From Mesotoga prima MesG1.Ag.4.2 (lineage in GTDB: Bacteria; Thermotogota; Thermotogae; Petrotogales; Kosmotogaceae): DNA of 64,000 nucleotides. Positions 27,415 to 35,995 of this stretch are shown here, one piece after another. The notes under the pieces were generated by a model that saw nothing but the letters and a program-made list of their open reading frames with translations, was not told the origin of the DNA and ran no database searches. How positions within the stretch are numbered: the stretch's first letter is position 1; each line of letters begins with the position of its first letter. The position numbers were made by a program, and so were the translations under genes. Where the stretch lies: assembly GCF_000147715.2 (NCBI RefSeq), contig NC_017934.1, forward strand, positions 62,001-126,000. The letters run 5' to 3'.

Positions 27415-27452
27415 TAGATTGATTATAAATGATTGAAAATGGAGGTGTTAGC

Positions 27453-28199
27453 GTGAAGAAGAAGGTATTGCTTCTTGGAGAAACATGGACGGTAACAAAG
27501 ATTCACACAAAGGGTTTCGACGTTGTGGAGCTCGGAGGTTTCGATGACTACTCTGTGTATTTCAAAGAGCCTATGAAGGCCTTTGAGGATATAGAAGTAA
27601 CACATATCCCCAATCATCAGGTGCTCAGCATGTTCCCGTCGACCGCGGAAGAGCTTGCGAAGTTCAACGTAGTAATCATAAGCGACTGCGGAAGAAACAC
27701 CCTGACAATGTACCCCGATATGTTCAAAGTACCTATGGGTCCTAACAAGGTCCAGATGTTATCTGATTACGTTCTTAATGGCGGATCTCTCATAATGACG
27801 GGTGGGTACGTTGACTTCCAGGGCTTCCAGGGCAAGGGTAACTACCACGGCAGCCCTATCGAGAAAGTAATGCCTGTCAATATGATGGAGACTGACGACA
27901 GGGTAGAGGCAACTCAAGGGGCCTCGGTCAAAGTATTAAATCCCAATCATCCGATCTTGAAGGGTATAGATACAACGTGGCCGAGATTCCTGGGCTACCA
28001 GAAGGTCTTTCCCAAGGAAGGTTCCGAAGTACTTGCCGAGATCGACGGCGATCCCTTCATAATTGTCGGTGACTCAGGAAAGGGCAGATCGATGGCCTTT
28101 ATGTCAGATCTTGCACCCCACTGGGGAACTGACTTCGTGAAGTGGGAGTACTACGGCAAATTCTGGCATCAGGCTATTAGCTGGCTCAGCAAGGAGTAG
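27453..28199 (+). CDS. Glutamine amidotransferase-like protein (PF07090/DUF1355 type)
   Basis: A 248-residue flavodoxin-like protein of the class-I glutamine amidotransferase-like group that often accompanies sugar operons. It has K-K-V-L-L-L-G-E-T-W at the start, V-V-I-I-S-D-C-G-R-N-T in the middle, G-G-S-L-I-M-T-G-G-Y-V-D-F-Q-G, and D-L-A-P-H-W-G-T-D-F-V-K-W near the end. A nucleophile Cys may be the one in S-D-C-G, but a typical G-x-C-x-G elbow is absent, so catalysis is uncertain. GTG 27453 lies five bases after GGAGGTG. It is the last gene of the ROK-controlled sugar operon and is followed by a terminator. Confidence 0.75.
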   Translation: MKKKVLLLGETWTVTKIHTKGFDVVELGGFDDYSVYFKEPMKAFEDIEVTHIPNHQVLSMFPSTAEELAKFNVVIISDCGRNTLTMYPDMFKVPMGPNKVQMLSDYVLNGGSLIMTGGYVDFQGFQGKGNYHGSPIEKVMPVNMMETDDRVEATQGASVKVLNPNHPILKGIDTTWPRFLGYQKVFPKEGSEVLAEIDGDPFIIVGDSGKGRSMAFMSDLAPHWGTDFVKWEYYGKFWHQAISWLSKE

Positions 28200-28313
28200 A
28201 TAAGAAGAGAGAGCCGAAAAAAGCTATCTGCCTAACAGGAGTTCGATCACTTTCTTGGTTTTATGCGAATGATTTCCGAGAATGGAAGGCTGGCCTTGGA
28301 TGGGCCGGAAATA

Positions 28314-28345
28314 CAAGAGGGCACGGTTTGCGCCCTCTTGTTTTG
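28314..28345 (+). terminator. Rho-independent terminator of the sugar operon
   Basis: Perfect 9-bp stem CAAGAGGGC / GCCCTCTTG (28314-28322 and 28332-28340), followed by TTTTGT. Confidence 0.88.
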
Positions 28346-28411
28346 TCTCGATCATTTTGAATTCAGAAAGTGGTTAGTGTAGCGGTGTTCTTCCGGAAAC
28401 AACAAAGAATT

Positions 28412-29848
28412 TTAAATCGGTAGCTCGACTATCGTAGCGACGAACTCCTCTTCATTAGCCATTGAAATAGTGCCACCATGCAGTTCGATTATTCTTCTCG
28501 TTATGCTCAGGCCAAGTCCGGTTTCTCCTCCAACCCCCTTGTTGAAGGGTTTGAAAAGCTCTTCCAATCTGGTTTCGGGGATTTTCTCCCCATCGTTTGC
28601 GAATCGCATCAAAAGATTCTCTTCTCTCTCGTCTACTTCCATAGTTACCTCTATCCTGTTCTTTGCATAGCGAATCTGATTTGAAAGTATGTTTTCTATG
28701 GCTATCGCCAGCTGTTCTTCATTGACCTCGGTCTTGAAGTCTTTGAGATTAAGATTCCAGTCTATGTCGTCCCTCTGGAATGAAAATCGCCCGACTGTGT
28801 CCTCAACCAGCTCTGAGAGATTGACTTCCTCTTTTTCGAGGTCGTGACGCGACAGGTATTCAAGTCTCGTTATGAAGAGGAGATCCTTTACCCTCAGATC
28901 CATTCTCTGGATCTCTTTATCTATGACGTCTATAGCACTATCCAGGTCACCCCCGGGATAAATGTCGTCTTTGATTGCCTGTGCGTAACTTCGTATAACC
29001 ATGACAGGTGTCTTTAGTTCATGGGAGATAAACTGGAGCATTGACTGTTGTTCTCTGTCCTGCTCGCTGAGGCTCTTTCTCATATTCTCGATTGAACCGG
29101 CTAGCTCTCCGATCTCGTCGCTTCTATTCAAAGAAATCGGCCTGTCCCAGTTTCTCTTTGAGATCATTCGCACGTCCTCGGAAAGTTTTTTGAGAGGCTT
29201 AGTCAGGTATCTAGAGAAGACTATTATGAAAACCAGACTGACCACAGTCATTATCGCCATTACGAGCAGCAGCCTGGAGAACAACGTCGATGAAAGAGTG
29301 TTCATGTACGTATCCCACATATAGGAAATCATCGTGACGTCTCTTCCCGAAATCTCTTCAGTACGAATCACATAGAAAAGACTCCGGCCGGAGAGAAGCG
29401 TTTCGTACCTCTCTGAAAGCGACGTCTGCTTTTCTGCGTTTTCTTTAATGGATTTCATAACAGGAAGTATTTCGGGAATAATCGTTCCGCTAATTAGTAC
29501 GTCCCTGGAAGTTGAGTCCTGAAGCGGAGGAGTTCTGTCGGAGCTATCCTGGGTTCCAAATCTGTTCAGGTAGTAATCTATTAGGTCAAACTCCCTGTCG
29601 AAGACGATTATGTGTCCTACGTCTCTGGCATTTCTAAGACTGTTGAGGTCGATATCCTCGAAGGGGATGAACCCTCCCTGCAATTCGATCACCCTCACTT
29701 CTTGAGCATACTCTATCGTTCTGTACGCTTCGGTGGTGAAAAAGTCTCTTATAGACCATCTGAAGACGATACCCAGAAGAAGGAAGAGGATAGAAAGAAC
29801 AGCGGCAAATAGCAGCCAGAGCTTGTCGGAAAGACTCCAGGATTTCAT
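28412..29848 (-). CDS. Membrane sensor histidine kinase
   Basis: A 478-residue HisKA-type kinase: first membrane helix (about 8-28), an extracytoplasmic sensor region of about 150 residues, a second helix (about 183-207), a HAMP linker, the phosphoacceptor box F-I-S-H-E-L-K-T-P-V, then N box E-N-I-L-S-N and G box G-G-E-T-G-L-G-L-S-I-T-R-R. The start codon overlaps the stop of the response regulator upstream by four bases, so the pair is coupled. The signal is unknown. Confidence 0.92.
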   Translation of the reverse strand: MKSWSLSDKLWLLFAAVLSILFLLLGIVFRWSIRDFFTTEAYRTIEYAQEVRVIELQGGFIPFEDIDLNSLRNARDVGHIIVFDREFDLIDYYLNRFGTQDSSDRTPPLQDSTSRDVLISGTIIPEILPVMKSIKENAEKQTSLSERYETLLSGRSLFYVIRTEEISGRDVTMISYMWDTYMNTLSSTLFSRLLLVMAIMTVVSLVFIIVFSRYLTKPLKKLSEDVRMISKRNWDRPISLNRSDEIGELAGSIENMRKSLSEQDREQQSMLQFISHELKTPVMVIRSYAQAIKDDIYPGGDLDSAIDVIDKEIQRMDLRVKDLLFITRLEYLSRHDLEKEEVNLSELVEDTVGRFSFQRDDIDWNLNLKDFKTEVNEEQLAIAIENILSNQIRYAKNRIEVTMEVDEREENLLMRFANDGEKIPETRLEELFKPFNKGVGGETGLGLSITRRIIELHGGTISMANEEEFVATIVELPI

Positions 29849-30519
29849 ATGTTCACACTCTTATAGCCGAAACCATAGACGGTTTCGATCTTGAAATGGG
29901 GCATCTTCTTTCTAAGCCTCCGTACAAGATCGTCAACTGCTCTATCACTACCGTAGTGGTCGTAACCCCAGACTCTGTCAAGTATCTGGTCTCTTGAAAA
30001 AGGCTTGCCTTTGCCGTTGACAAAGAGCAGGAGCAAATCGAACTCCATGGAAGTGAGCTCAATAAGCTGTGACTGATTCTCATCGATTTCTTCAGTAACT
30101 GTCCTTCTCGCCTCGTCGATCTTGTATGGAGGAATGGGTATGATTCCGCCAGAATGGTGGACACGTTCAAGAATCTTCTTGACCCGAATGACAAGCTCCC
30201 TTGGGAGAAAGGGCTTGGGCAAGTAGTCGTCGCTTCCCATCTCGAGTCCGACAACTCTATCAATATCTTTGTCCCTTGCTGAAATAAAGATTACAGGTAT
30301 CATCGAATCCCTCTTCCTGATTTCTCTGAGAAGCTCGAAGCCATCGATCCCCGGCAGCATTATGTCAAGAATCCAGATATCGGGAGAGTCATCGATTTCA
30401 TCGAATGCGTCGCTTCCGTTCTTGAACGACTTGACTTCCCAGCCCTCCTTTTCGAGATAGGAAGTCAGTACGCTGTTCAGATTCTTTTCGTCTTCAACGA
30501 GATTTATCCTTGTTCCCAT
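29845..30519 (-). CDS. OmpR/PhoB-family response regulator
   Basis: 224 residues: a receiver domain with acidic pocket E9-D10, phosphoacceptor D52 (W-I-L-D-I-M-L-P-G), Ser/Thr switch F-I-S-A-R and Lys in P-K-P-F; then a winged-helix DNA-binding domain ending V-R-R-L-R-K-K-M ... V-Y-G-F-G-Y-K. It is first in the operon with the kinase at 28412-29848. A 10-bp inverted repeat lies about 70-110 bases upstream. Confidence 0.94.
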   Translation of the reverse strand: MGTRINLVEDEKNLNSVLTSYLEKEGWEVKSFKNGSDAFDEIDDSPDIWILDIMLPGIDGFELLREIRKRDSMIPVIFISARDKDIDRVVGLEMGSDDYLPKPFLPRELVIRVKKILERVHHSGGIIPIPPYKIDEARRTVTEEIDENQSQLIELTSMEFDLLLLFVNGKGKPFSRDQILDRVWGYDHYGSDRAVDDLVRRLRKKMPHFKIETVYGFGYKSVNI

Positions 30520-30589
30520 GAATCACACCTCTGTGAATTCCACTTTATTCAATAATAATTGATTTCGCTATCAATAACTAACCGGTAAA

Positions 30590-30632
30590 CCGGACTGCAT
30601 AGATATGTCTCATTTCCTGTATTGCAGTCCGG
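30590..30632 (-). promoter_or_regulatory. Perfect 10-bp inverted repeat upstream of the response regulator
   Basis: CCGGACTGCA at 30590-30599 and TGCAGTCCGG at 30623-30632, loop 23 bases, with ACCGGT beside it. It could be an operator for the regulator or the transcript end of the small gene at 30835-31218. The rest of the roughly 300-base gap holds no gene I can support. Confidence 0.5.
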
Positions 30633-30834
30633 CCCTTTAAAAGAACTACCTTTCCGGAGTAACCAACACAACGCTATCGCATGGTGCACAGTCTTTGCCT
30701 AGATTCATTGTCCTCAGATTATCACGCTCCTTTGCACTTACGGAATGGGGCGGTTCCAGTTATCTATGTCAGACTGTCATCGTAGTTCTTGTCCTATCTA
30801 TTGGGTCAGGACTGTTAAAGGTTTTTGTAAAAAC

Positions 30835-31218
30835 CTAAAAGGGATCTACACTCTTTACTGCCACAACTATCGTTTCAACTCCATTGCTCACCCTTTTAAC
30901 CTGAATCGAGAACTCGGGCGGTTCGTAGATACAGCCCGCGGCAGATTGTAATGTGTTGTGATTCTTGTGAACCGGAGTCATATCGAGCATCATCACTTTC
31001 GTAATCGATTCCTCTTCCCAGGAACGCAACGTTTCCTCAAGATCTTCAGGGTCGATCACGCGGTTATCTGTTACAAGACGAGTTTCAGTCCCTTCGATTT
31101 CGCTCACCACAACTCTGTTCAGAGAATACAGGCCCAGGTCCTTCAGCTTCTGGATAAGGTCGTCCAAAGTCATTTCCGTCTTATCTGAATATCGCTTCTC
31201 ATGGCTTGTGACTAACAT
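30835..31218 (-). CDS. Hypothetical protein, 127 residues
   Basis: A small, soluble, acidic protein I do not recognise. It begins with an amphipathic helix (T-L-D-D-L-I-Q-K-L-K-D-L-G) and contains R-V-V-V-S-E-I-E-G-T-E-T-R-L-V-T-D and I-D-P-E-D-L-E-E-T-L-R-S-W. ATG with AAGGAG nine bases upstream and coding-like composition support a real gene. An ATTATA at 31263-31268 (TATAAT on the minus strand) is a likely -10 region. It is divergent from the BMP-family gene. Confidence 0.65.
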   Translation of the reverse strand: MLVTSHEKRYSDKTEMTLDDLIQKLKDLGLYSLNRVVVSEIEGTETRLVTDNRVIDPEDLEETLRSWEEESITKVMMLDMTPVHKNHNTLQSAAGCIYEPPEFSIQVKRVSNGVETIVVAVKSVDPF

Positions 31219-31306
31219 TTCTTCAACTCCTTGGAAGTCTCTGAGATCTAGTTCTCAGTTATATTATAGGAAGTAATATCCGAGAGAATTCGGCAAAAGT
31301 GTGGGA

Positions 31307-31312
31307 TATAAT
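31307..31312 (+). promoter_or_regulatory. Possible -10 element (TATAAT) for the BMP-family gene
   Basis: TATAAT about 93 bases before the start codon; no convincing -35. Confidence 0.35.
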
Positions 31313-31404
31313 GGGATTCATAAGACCGGAATTCCACTGGTATTGCAATGTAAGGAATTTAAAAAGGAGTGTTTGGGCTATTGAACTGCCTACGGAGGTG
31401 ACTT

Positions 31405-32454
31405 ATGAAAGGGATAATTACCGTTCTATTCATACTGTGCGCAGTTATTCTGGCTTCAGAGCCTTTCAGCATAGGATTCATCTATGTTGGTTCGGTCAAT
31501 GACGGGGGCTGGACAGAGAAACACGACGAGGGCAGGCTGTATCTCGAGAAGACTTTTGGAAGTCAAATCGAGACTTCTTTCATAGAAAACGTGACTGAAG
31601 GAGAACAGGATCTGGAGGTTCTTAGAAGTTACGCCGAACGTAACGTCAAACTCCTTTTCAGTACAAGCTTCGGCTTCATGGACGACGTTCTGGAGATAGC
31701 AAAGGACTATCCCGATACGATCTTCATGCATTGTTCGGGATATGAGACTGCCGAAAATGTCGGGACCTACTTCGGAAGGATATATGAGCCGGCGTATCTG
31801 ACCGGTCTCATAGCCGGTAAGATGACAAAGAGCAACATAATCGGCTATGTTGCAACATTCAAGATTCCGGAAGTTATCAGGGGGATAAATGCTTTTGCGA
31901 ATGGAATCGGAAAGGTCAACCCCGATGCTCGCGTGCACGTTATCTGGACCGAGACCTGGTTCGATCCCTCTTCCGAAGAGGAAGCGGCCGACGCCCTCCT
32001 GGATCTTGGAGCCGATGTAATCGCTCAGAGCCAGGATTCGCCAGCTGCAGTTCAGGCGGCCGGACAACGGGGTGTTTACGCTATTGGTTACAACACCGAT
32101 ATGAGTGCCTTCAGTCCAGACACTTTTCTGACTTCTCCCATATGGAACTGGGGAGTCTTTTACGAGAGAGTCGTAAAAGAAGTAATGGAGGGAAAGTGGA
32201 CCAGCTATCAATACTGGGGCGGAATAGAGGACGGTGTAGTCGACATAGTTATGAGTAATCTAGTTCCCGCCGATCTTCAGGAACTTATGAATAAAGAAAG
32301 AAGCCGGATAATTGAGGACGATTATCATCCCTTTGAAGGGCCTTTGCAAGATCAAGACGGAAAACTAAGATATTCAGAGGGCGAAGAACCAACCGACGAA
32401 GAGCTGTTGACCATGGACTGGTTTGTGAGCAACGTCATCGGCAGCCCGAAGTGA
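31405..32454 (+). CDS. BMP-family ABC transporter substrate-binding protein
   Basis: A 349-residue protein with a signal peptide (1-18) and the BMP/PnrA signature: I-G-F-I-Y-V-G-S-V-N-D-G-G-W-T at the mature start, L-L-F-S-T-S-F-G-F-M-D, Y-L-T-G-L-I-A-G-K-M-T and G-Y-V-A-T-F-K-I-P-E-V-I-R-G-I-N-A-F. This family binds purine nucleosides or related ligands for ABC import. No permease or ATPase gene is adjacent, so it is an orphan binding protein here. ATG preceded by GGAGGTGACTT; downstream DNA is a repeat block. Confidence 0.9.
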   Translation: MKGIITVLFILCAVILASEPFSIGFIYVGSVNDGGWTEKHDEGRLYLEKTFGSQIETSFIENVTEGEQDLEVLRSYAERNVKLLFSTSFGFMDDVLEIAKDYPDTIFMHCSGYETAENVGTYFGRIYEPAYLTGLIAGKMTKSNIIGYVATFKIPEVIRGINAFANGIGKVNPDARVHVIWTETWFDPSSEEEAADALLDLGADVIAQSQDSPAAVQAAGQRGVYAIGYNTDMSAFSPDTFLTSPIWNWGVFYERVVKEVMEGKWTSYQYWGGIEDGVVDIVMSNLVPADLQELMNKERSRIIEDDYHPFEGPLQDQDGKLRYSEGEEPTDEELLTMDWFVSNVIGSPK

Positions 32455-32509
32455 CTCTTATCTGTTTAGTCTAATGGAGCAGACCAGTCAAAAGGCGAGA
32501 ATCATCGCC

Positions 32510-32590
32510 GCCAGTAAAGGCTTCGCCTTCGCCAGTACCACTTCGTGGTGCCAGTCTCGCCTTCGGCGAGGCCAGTTCCGCTGCGCGGGC
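32510..32590 (+). repeat. GCCAGT hairpin-linker array, 4 units
   Basis: GCCAGT occurs at 32510, 32531, 32550 and 32571, so the period is 19-21 bases. Each is followed by a different hairpin: AAGGC-TTC-GCCTT, ACCAC-TTC-GTGGT, CTCGCC-TTC-GGCGAG and CCGC-TGC-GCGG. Confidence 0.9.
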
Positions 32591-32630
32591 AAAGAGCCAT
32601 CCTTCGTTAATTGTCCCAAATCATGGACGG

Positions 32631-33100
32631 CTCTTAATGCTCTTGATCTTAAATCCCCGCTTGAGCGGGGGGGACCGCTTGCGGTGGGGAGTGTGGTCTT
32701 TGAACAGCTTTTGGAATAGATTGGCCTGTTCGAAATTGAACGACAAATTCACTCTTCAAGTTGTTTGGTCTGTGATCCATAGGTATTCTCATAGAAGCAA
32801 CAAGGAATGAACATCGAACAACCCTCTCAGGGGACTATGTCAGGGCAGTAACTTTTCCAAACGTTGGAGATTCACACCCTCCGCCACTACGTGGCCCTCC
32901 TCCCTCAAGGGAGGATTAAAATCCTTATTCAGAAGCTCAAACAGTTTCTAGAGGATCATCCCTTGATCCGGGGCATGGACTGTTTTTTCACTGCGTGAAG
33001 CATCTTCAAACAAACAGCAGTCGTTTCGCCTGACATAGTGGGAGCTGGCGTGCGAAAGCAGACTGGTTTCTGAATTCCTCCCGCGGAAGCGGCATCACTT
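32631..33100 (+). repeat. 470-bp dispersed repeat, copy A
   Basis: Nearly identical to 33329-33797 and, inverted, to much of 60112-60700. It contains an inverted type 1 two-hairpin element at its left end (32645-32695), a type 2 element in the middle (32875-32924), and a CTGCTTTCGCA-like hairpin flanked by inverted GCCAGT-type words near the right end. Confidence 0.92.
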
Positions 33101-33328
33101 AGGCTCTTGGTCTTCTCGGAGGAGAACCGTTGACGGACAACGTTGTTTTCAGCAGCGCTCAGCGGTTCTTAGGATAGAGATGCTGAAACAAGTTCAGCAT
33201 GACGCAGTGTTAGATTCTCTGAACGATCTTGATCTTCCTACATCTACCCTCAAACCTCTGACCCCGGCCTTTGCTCTCACAACTCACAACTTGGAACTGA
33301 CAACTGGCAACTGCTCTCCGAAGAACAA

Positions 33329-33797
33329 CTCTTAATGCTCTTGATCTTAAATCCCCGCTTGAGCGGGGGGGACCGCTTGCGGTGGGGAGTGTGGTCTTTG
33401 AACAGCTTTTAGAATAGGTTGGCCTGTTCGAAATTGAACGACAAATTCACTCTTCACGTTGTTTGGTCTGTGATCCATAGGCATACTAATAGAAGCAACC
33501 TGGAATGAACATCGAACAACCCTCTCAGGGGACTATGTCAGGGCAGCAACTTTCCCGAACGTTGGAGACTCACACCCTCCGCCACTTCGTGGCCCTCCTC
33601 CCTCAAGGGAGGATTAAAATCCTTATTCAGAAGCTCAAACAGTTTCTAGAGGATCGTCCCTTGATCCGGGGCATGGACTGTTTTTCACTGCGAGAAGCAT
33701 CTTCAAACAAACAGCAGTCGTTTCGCCTGACATAGTGGGAGCTGGCGTGCGAAAGCAGACTGGTTTCTGAATTCCTCCCGCGGAAGCGGCATCACTT
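33329..33797 (+). repeat. 470-bp dispersed repeat, copy B
   Basis: Direct copy of A, 228 bases after it, differing by scattered substitutions. A short frame open in copy B (33505-33735) is stopped by TAA in copy A, so the unit is probably non-coding. Confidence 0.92.
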
Positions 33798-33868
33798 CCC
33801 CGGATGCTCTTCCGGGCATCACTTCCCGACGAAGGCGGCCTCGCCTCCTGCCGGAGGCAGCATCACTT
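33778..33868 (+). repeat. CATCACTT hairpin-linker array
   Basis: CATCACTT occurs at 33790, 33817 and 33861. Hairpins between or beside them: CCGC-GGAA-GCGG, CCCGGA-TGCTCT-TCCGGG, GGCG-GCCT-CGCC and CTGCC-GGA-GGCAG. Confidence 0.88.
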
Positions 33869-33954
33869 CTACTCTTGCTCTTCCTACCCGCAACCACCAA
33901 CCCCGAACCTCGTTTTCATCATCATCTCATCAAAGTCCGGATATAAGAAAGAGC

Positions 33955-35241
33955 CTATTTGTGCTTTCTTGATGGTATTCGTATTTCAAATATGCTTCCT
34001 CCGCCGGGGCGGTTCTCGACAGTTATTTCGCCCCCTAGCGAGCCGATCATTTCCTTTGCTATTGAGAGACCCATGCCGCTTCCCGAGCTGTTGTGAGATT
34101 CGTCTATCTTGTAGAATCTATCGAATATCCTTTCCTTATCCGGGTCATCTATGCCGGGTCCGGAATCGCCTATCTGAATGAGGAGTGAAGCTTCTCTCTC
34201 AAAGGCCTTAACGGTGACATCGCTCTTCTCTTCGGTGAACTTGATAGCATTTTCAAGCACGGCCGCAACCGCGACTTTAAGTTTGTCCAGATAGGTCCTG
34301 ACGAAGAGATCTTCATCGCTCTCAAGGATTATTCGGACCTCTTTCGATTCGGCGAAGGTTCTGTGATACTCTTTCATCTCTTCGAGAAACTCACGAACTC
34401 TCACATCCTGATAAGATATCACCGCCGAACTATCGTTGTTTGCTTTTGCCTGTAGCAGGAGTTGATTGACAACATTCTGCATACTCCGGGTAGCACCGTC
34501 AATCGCATCTATCTTGTCTCTCGACTCACTTTCCAGTGGTCTGCTCTTGAGCAGATCTACGCTCAGCCTCATAACCGTAAGGGGCGTCTTTAACTCGTGA
34601 GAAGCGTCGGCAGTGAAGCGCTGAAGTCTATCATAGCTTTCTCTCAGAGGTGTCAGAACGTAACCGGCTAAGGCCAGACCGACTATCCAGGAGATGGCCG
34701 CGACGAGCACTATCAGTAGAATCAGGGAAAAGAGAAGACTGGTAGATTTTTCGCTCAGCCCTTCGATAGATCTTCCAACCCTAAGGAAGAAAACCGGTTG
34801 TCCCGCGATATTTCTAATAGCTCTTGTAAGAATGTTGTATTCGAGTTCCGAGTCATCGTAATCAACGACCTTTGCCTTCGAAGTCCCCTCAACTAATGGC
34901 ACACTGCTCTTTATTCTTCCTCCGAGCTGAAGAACGCTCTCTCCGTCAGGAGTGACGAACTCGAGGATCTCATTCTCCGCGGTGAAGAGGTCTAAATTTC
35001 CGGAATAGTTTCTGAGCATTCTCTCCAGGGCTATTAAGGGTGCCCTTCCGATTCTGGATTCGATCCTGTCTGCTACTCTGTTGAGGGCGGTTATCTCGGC
35101 CCCTCTTTCAAGCCTGAGGGAGAGGACGAAAATGAAGAGGCTCAAAACCGAGACGAGAGAGACCACTATGAGGGTGAAGAATAGCGTCCATCTCCTCTTT
35201 GCCTTTCTGAATGACAGCCCTTCACCTGTCACTGATTTCAT
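33955..35241 (-). CDS. Membrane sensor histidine kinase
   Basis: A 428-residue kinase with helices at about 17-42 and 168-195, an extracytoplasmic region between them, a short HAMP-like linker, the H box F-T-A-D-A-S-H-E-L-K-T-P-L-T, N box V-L-E-N-A-I-K-F and G boxes G-D-S-G-P-G-I and G-S-G-M-G-L-S-I-A-K. It overlaps the upstream response regulator by 20 bases. The repeat block begins immediately after its stop. Confidence 0.92.
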   Translation of the reverse strand: MKSVTGEGLSFRKAKRRWTLFFTLIVVSLVSVLSLFIFVLSLRLERGAEITALNRVADRIESRIGRAPLIALERMLRNYSGNLDLFTAENEILEFVTPDGESVLQLGGRIKSSVPLVEGTSKAKVVDYDDSELEYNILTRAIRNIAGQPVFFLRVGRSIEGLSEKSTSLLFSLILLIVLVAAISWIVGLALAGYVLTPLRESYDRLQRFTADASHELKTPLTVMRLSVDLLKSRPLESESRDKIDAIDGATRSMQNVVNQLLLQAKANNDSSAVISYQDVRVREFLEEMKEYHRTFAESKEVRIILESDEDLFVRTYLDKLKVAVAAVLENAIKFTEEKSDVTVKAFEREASLLIQIGDSGPGIDDPDKERIFDRFYKIDESHNSSGSGMGLSIAKEMIGSLGGEITVENRPGGGSIFEIRIPSRKHK

Positions 35242-35899
35242 AGCCCATTCCCCTGACCGTTTTTATTAACTTCTTTCTTCGCCCTCCGTCTACTTTCTTG
35301 CGGATGTTCTTTATATGGCTTCTGATTACGTCCGACCACAGTTCGTCGTCTTCATTCCAGAGATGTTCCTCGAGCTCGCTCTTCGGAACGACCCTGCCAC
35401 TGTTTAGCATTAGATATTCAAGGATCTGGTACTCCTTCTTTCTAAGTTCTATCTTCTCGTTTCCCCTGCTGGCAGTCTTGAGCGACATATCAAGCTCCAG
35501 ATCTCCTACTCTAAGAACCCTTGAAGGAGCTCCGCCGAACTGGGCCCTTCTTAAAAGAGACTGAATCCTGACGACAAGCTCCCGGATATCGAATGGCTTC
35601 GGAAGATAGTCGTCGGCTCCTAAGTCGAAGCCCCGGACTTTGTCTTCGATGCTGTCGAGAGCTGTAAGCATCAGTACGGGTATTCTGCTTCCCGAATCTC
35701 TGATCTTTTCAAGAACCTGCCAGCCGGTGAGTTTGGGGAGCAGAATGTCCAGGACAATAACGTCAAATGGACCATTGAGAGCCATATAAAGTCCCTCTTC
35801 CCCGTCAACTGCGAGTTCGGCTACAAAGCCCTCTCTTTCGAGAGACTCCTTGAGCAATCTGCCCAGACTACGCTCGTCTTCAACAATCAGAATCTTCAT
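35222..35899 (-). CDS. OmpR-family response regulator
   Basis: 225 residues: receiver domain with E7-D8 and phosphoacceptor D51 (V-I-V-L-D-I-L-L-P-K), L-T-A-L-D and P-K-P-F; winged-helix output domain with L-R-K-K-E-Y-Q-I-L-E-Y-L-M and V-I-R-S-H-I-K-N-I-R-K-K. First gene of the pair with the 33955-35241 kinase. Good GGAGAAGAG site before the ATG. Confidence 0.94.
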   Translation of the reverse strand: MKILIVEDERSLGRLLKESLEREGFVAELAVDGEEGLYMALNGPFDVIVLDILLPKLTGWQVLEKIRDSGSRIPVLMLTALDSIEDKVRGFDLGADDYLPKPFDIRELVVRIQSLLRRAQFGGAPSRVLRVGDLELDMSLKTASRGNEKIELRKKEYQILEYLMLNSGRVVPKSELEEHLWNEDDELWSDVIRSHIKNIRKKVDGGRRKKLIKTVRGMGYEISDR

Positions 35900-35995
35900 C
35901 TCTTCTCCTCCACTATGAAATCATACCAGTAGAAGTGTGAAATCTTCGAGAAAGCTGCGGAAGATCATCTTCCAAAAAAACTTCTGCAACAGAGG

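Larger units (their letters stand above)
32455..33954. repeat. Repeat-dense intergenic block, about 1.5 kb
   Basis: It holds a four-unit GCCAGT hairpin array (32510-32590), two direct copies of a 470-bp repeat (32631-33100 and 33329-33797), a GTCAT-type hairpin (33178-33203) and a CATCACTT-linked hairpin array (33778-33868). I find no supported protein gene. Confidence 0.85.

Noticed and set aside
33505-33735. 76-residue frame in repeat copy B
   Set aside because: The equivalent frame in copy A has a TAA after 14 codons, so it is not conserved as protein.
32510-33870. CRISPR array
   Set aside because: Repeats are 6-8 bases with hairpin spacers that pair internally; no 24-40-base repeats, no unique spacers and no cas genes.
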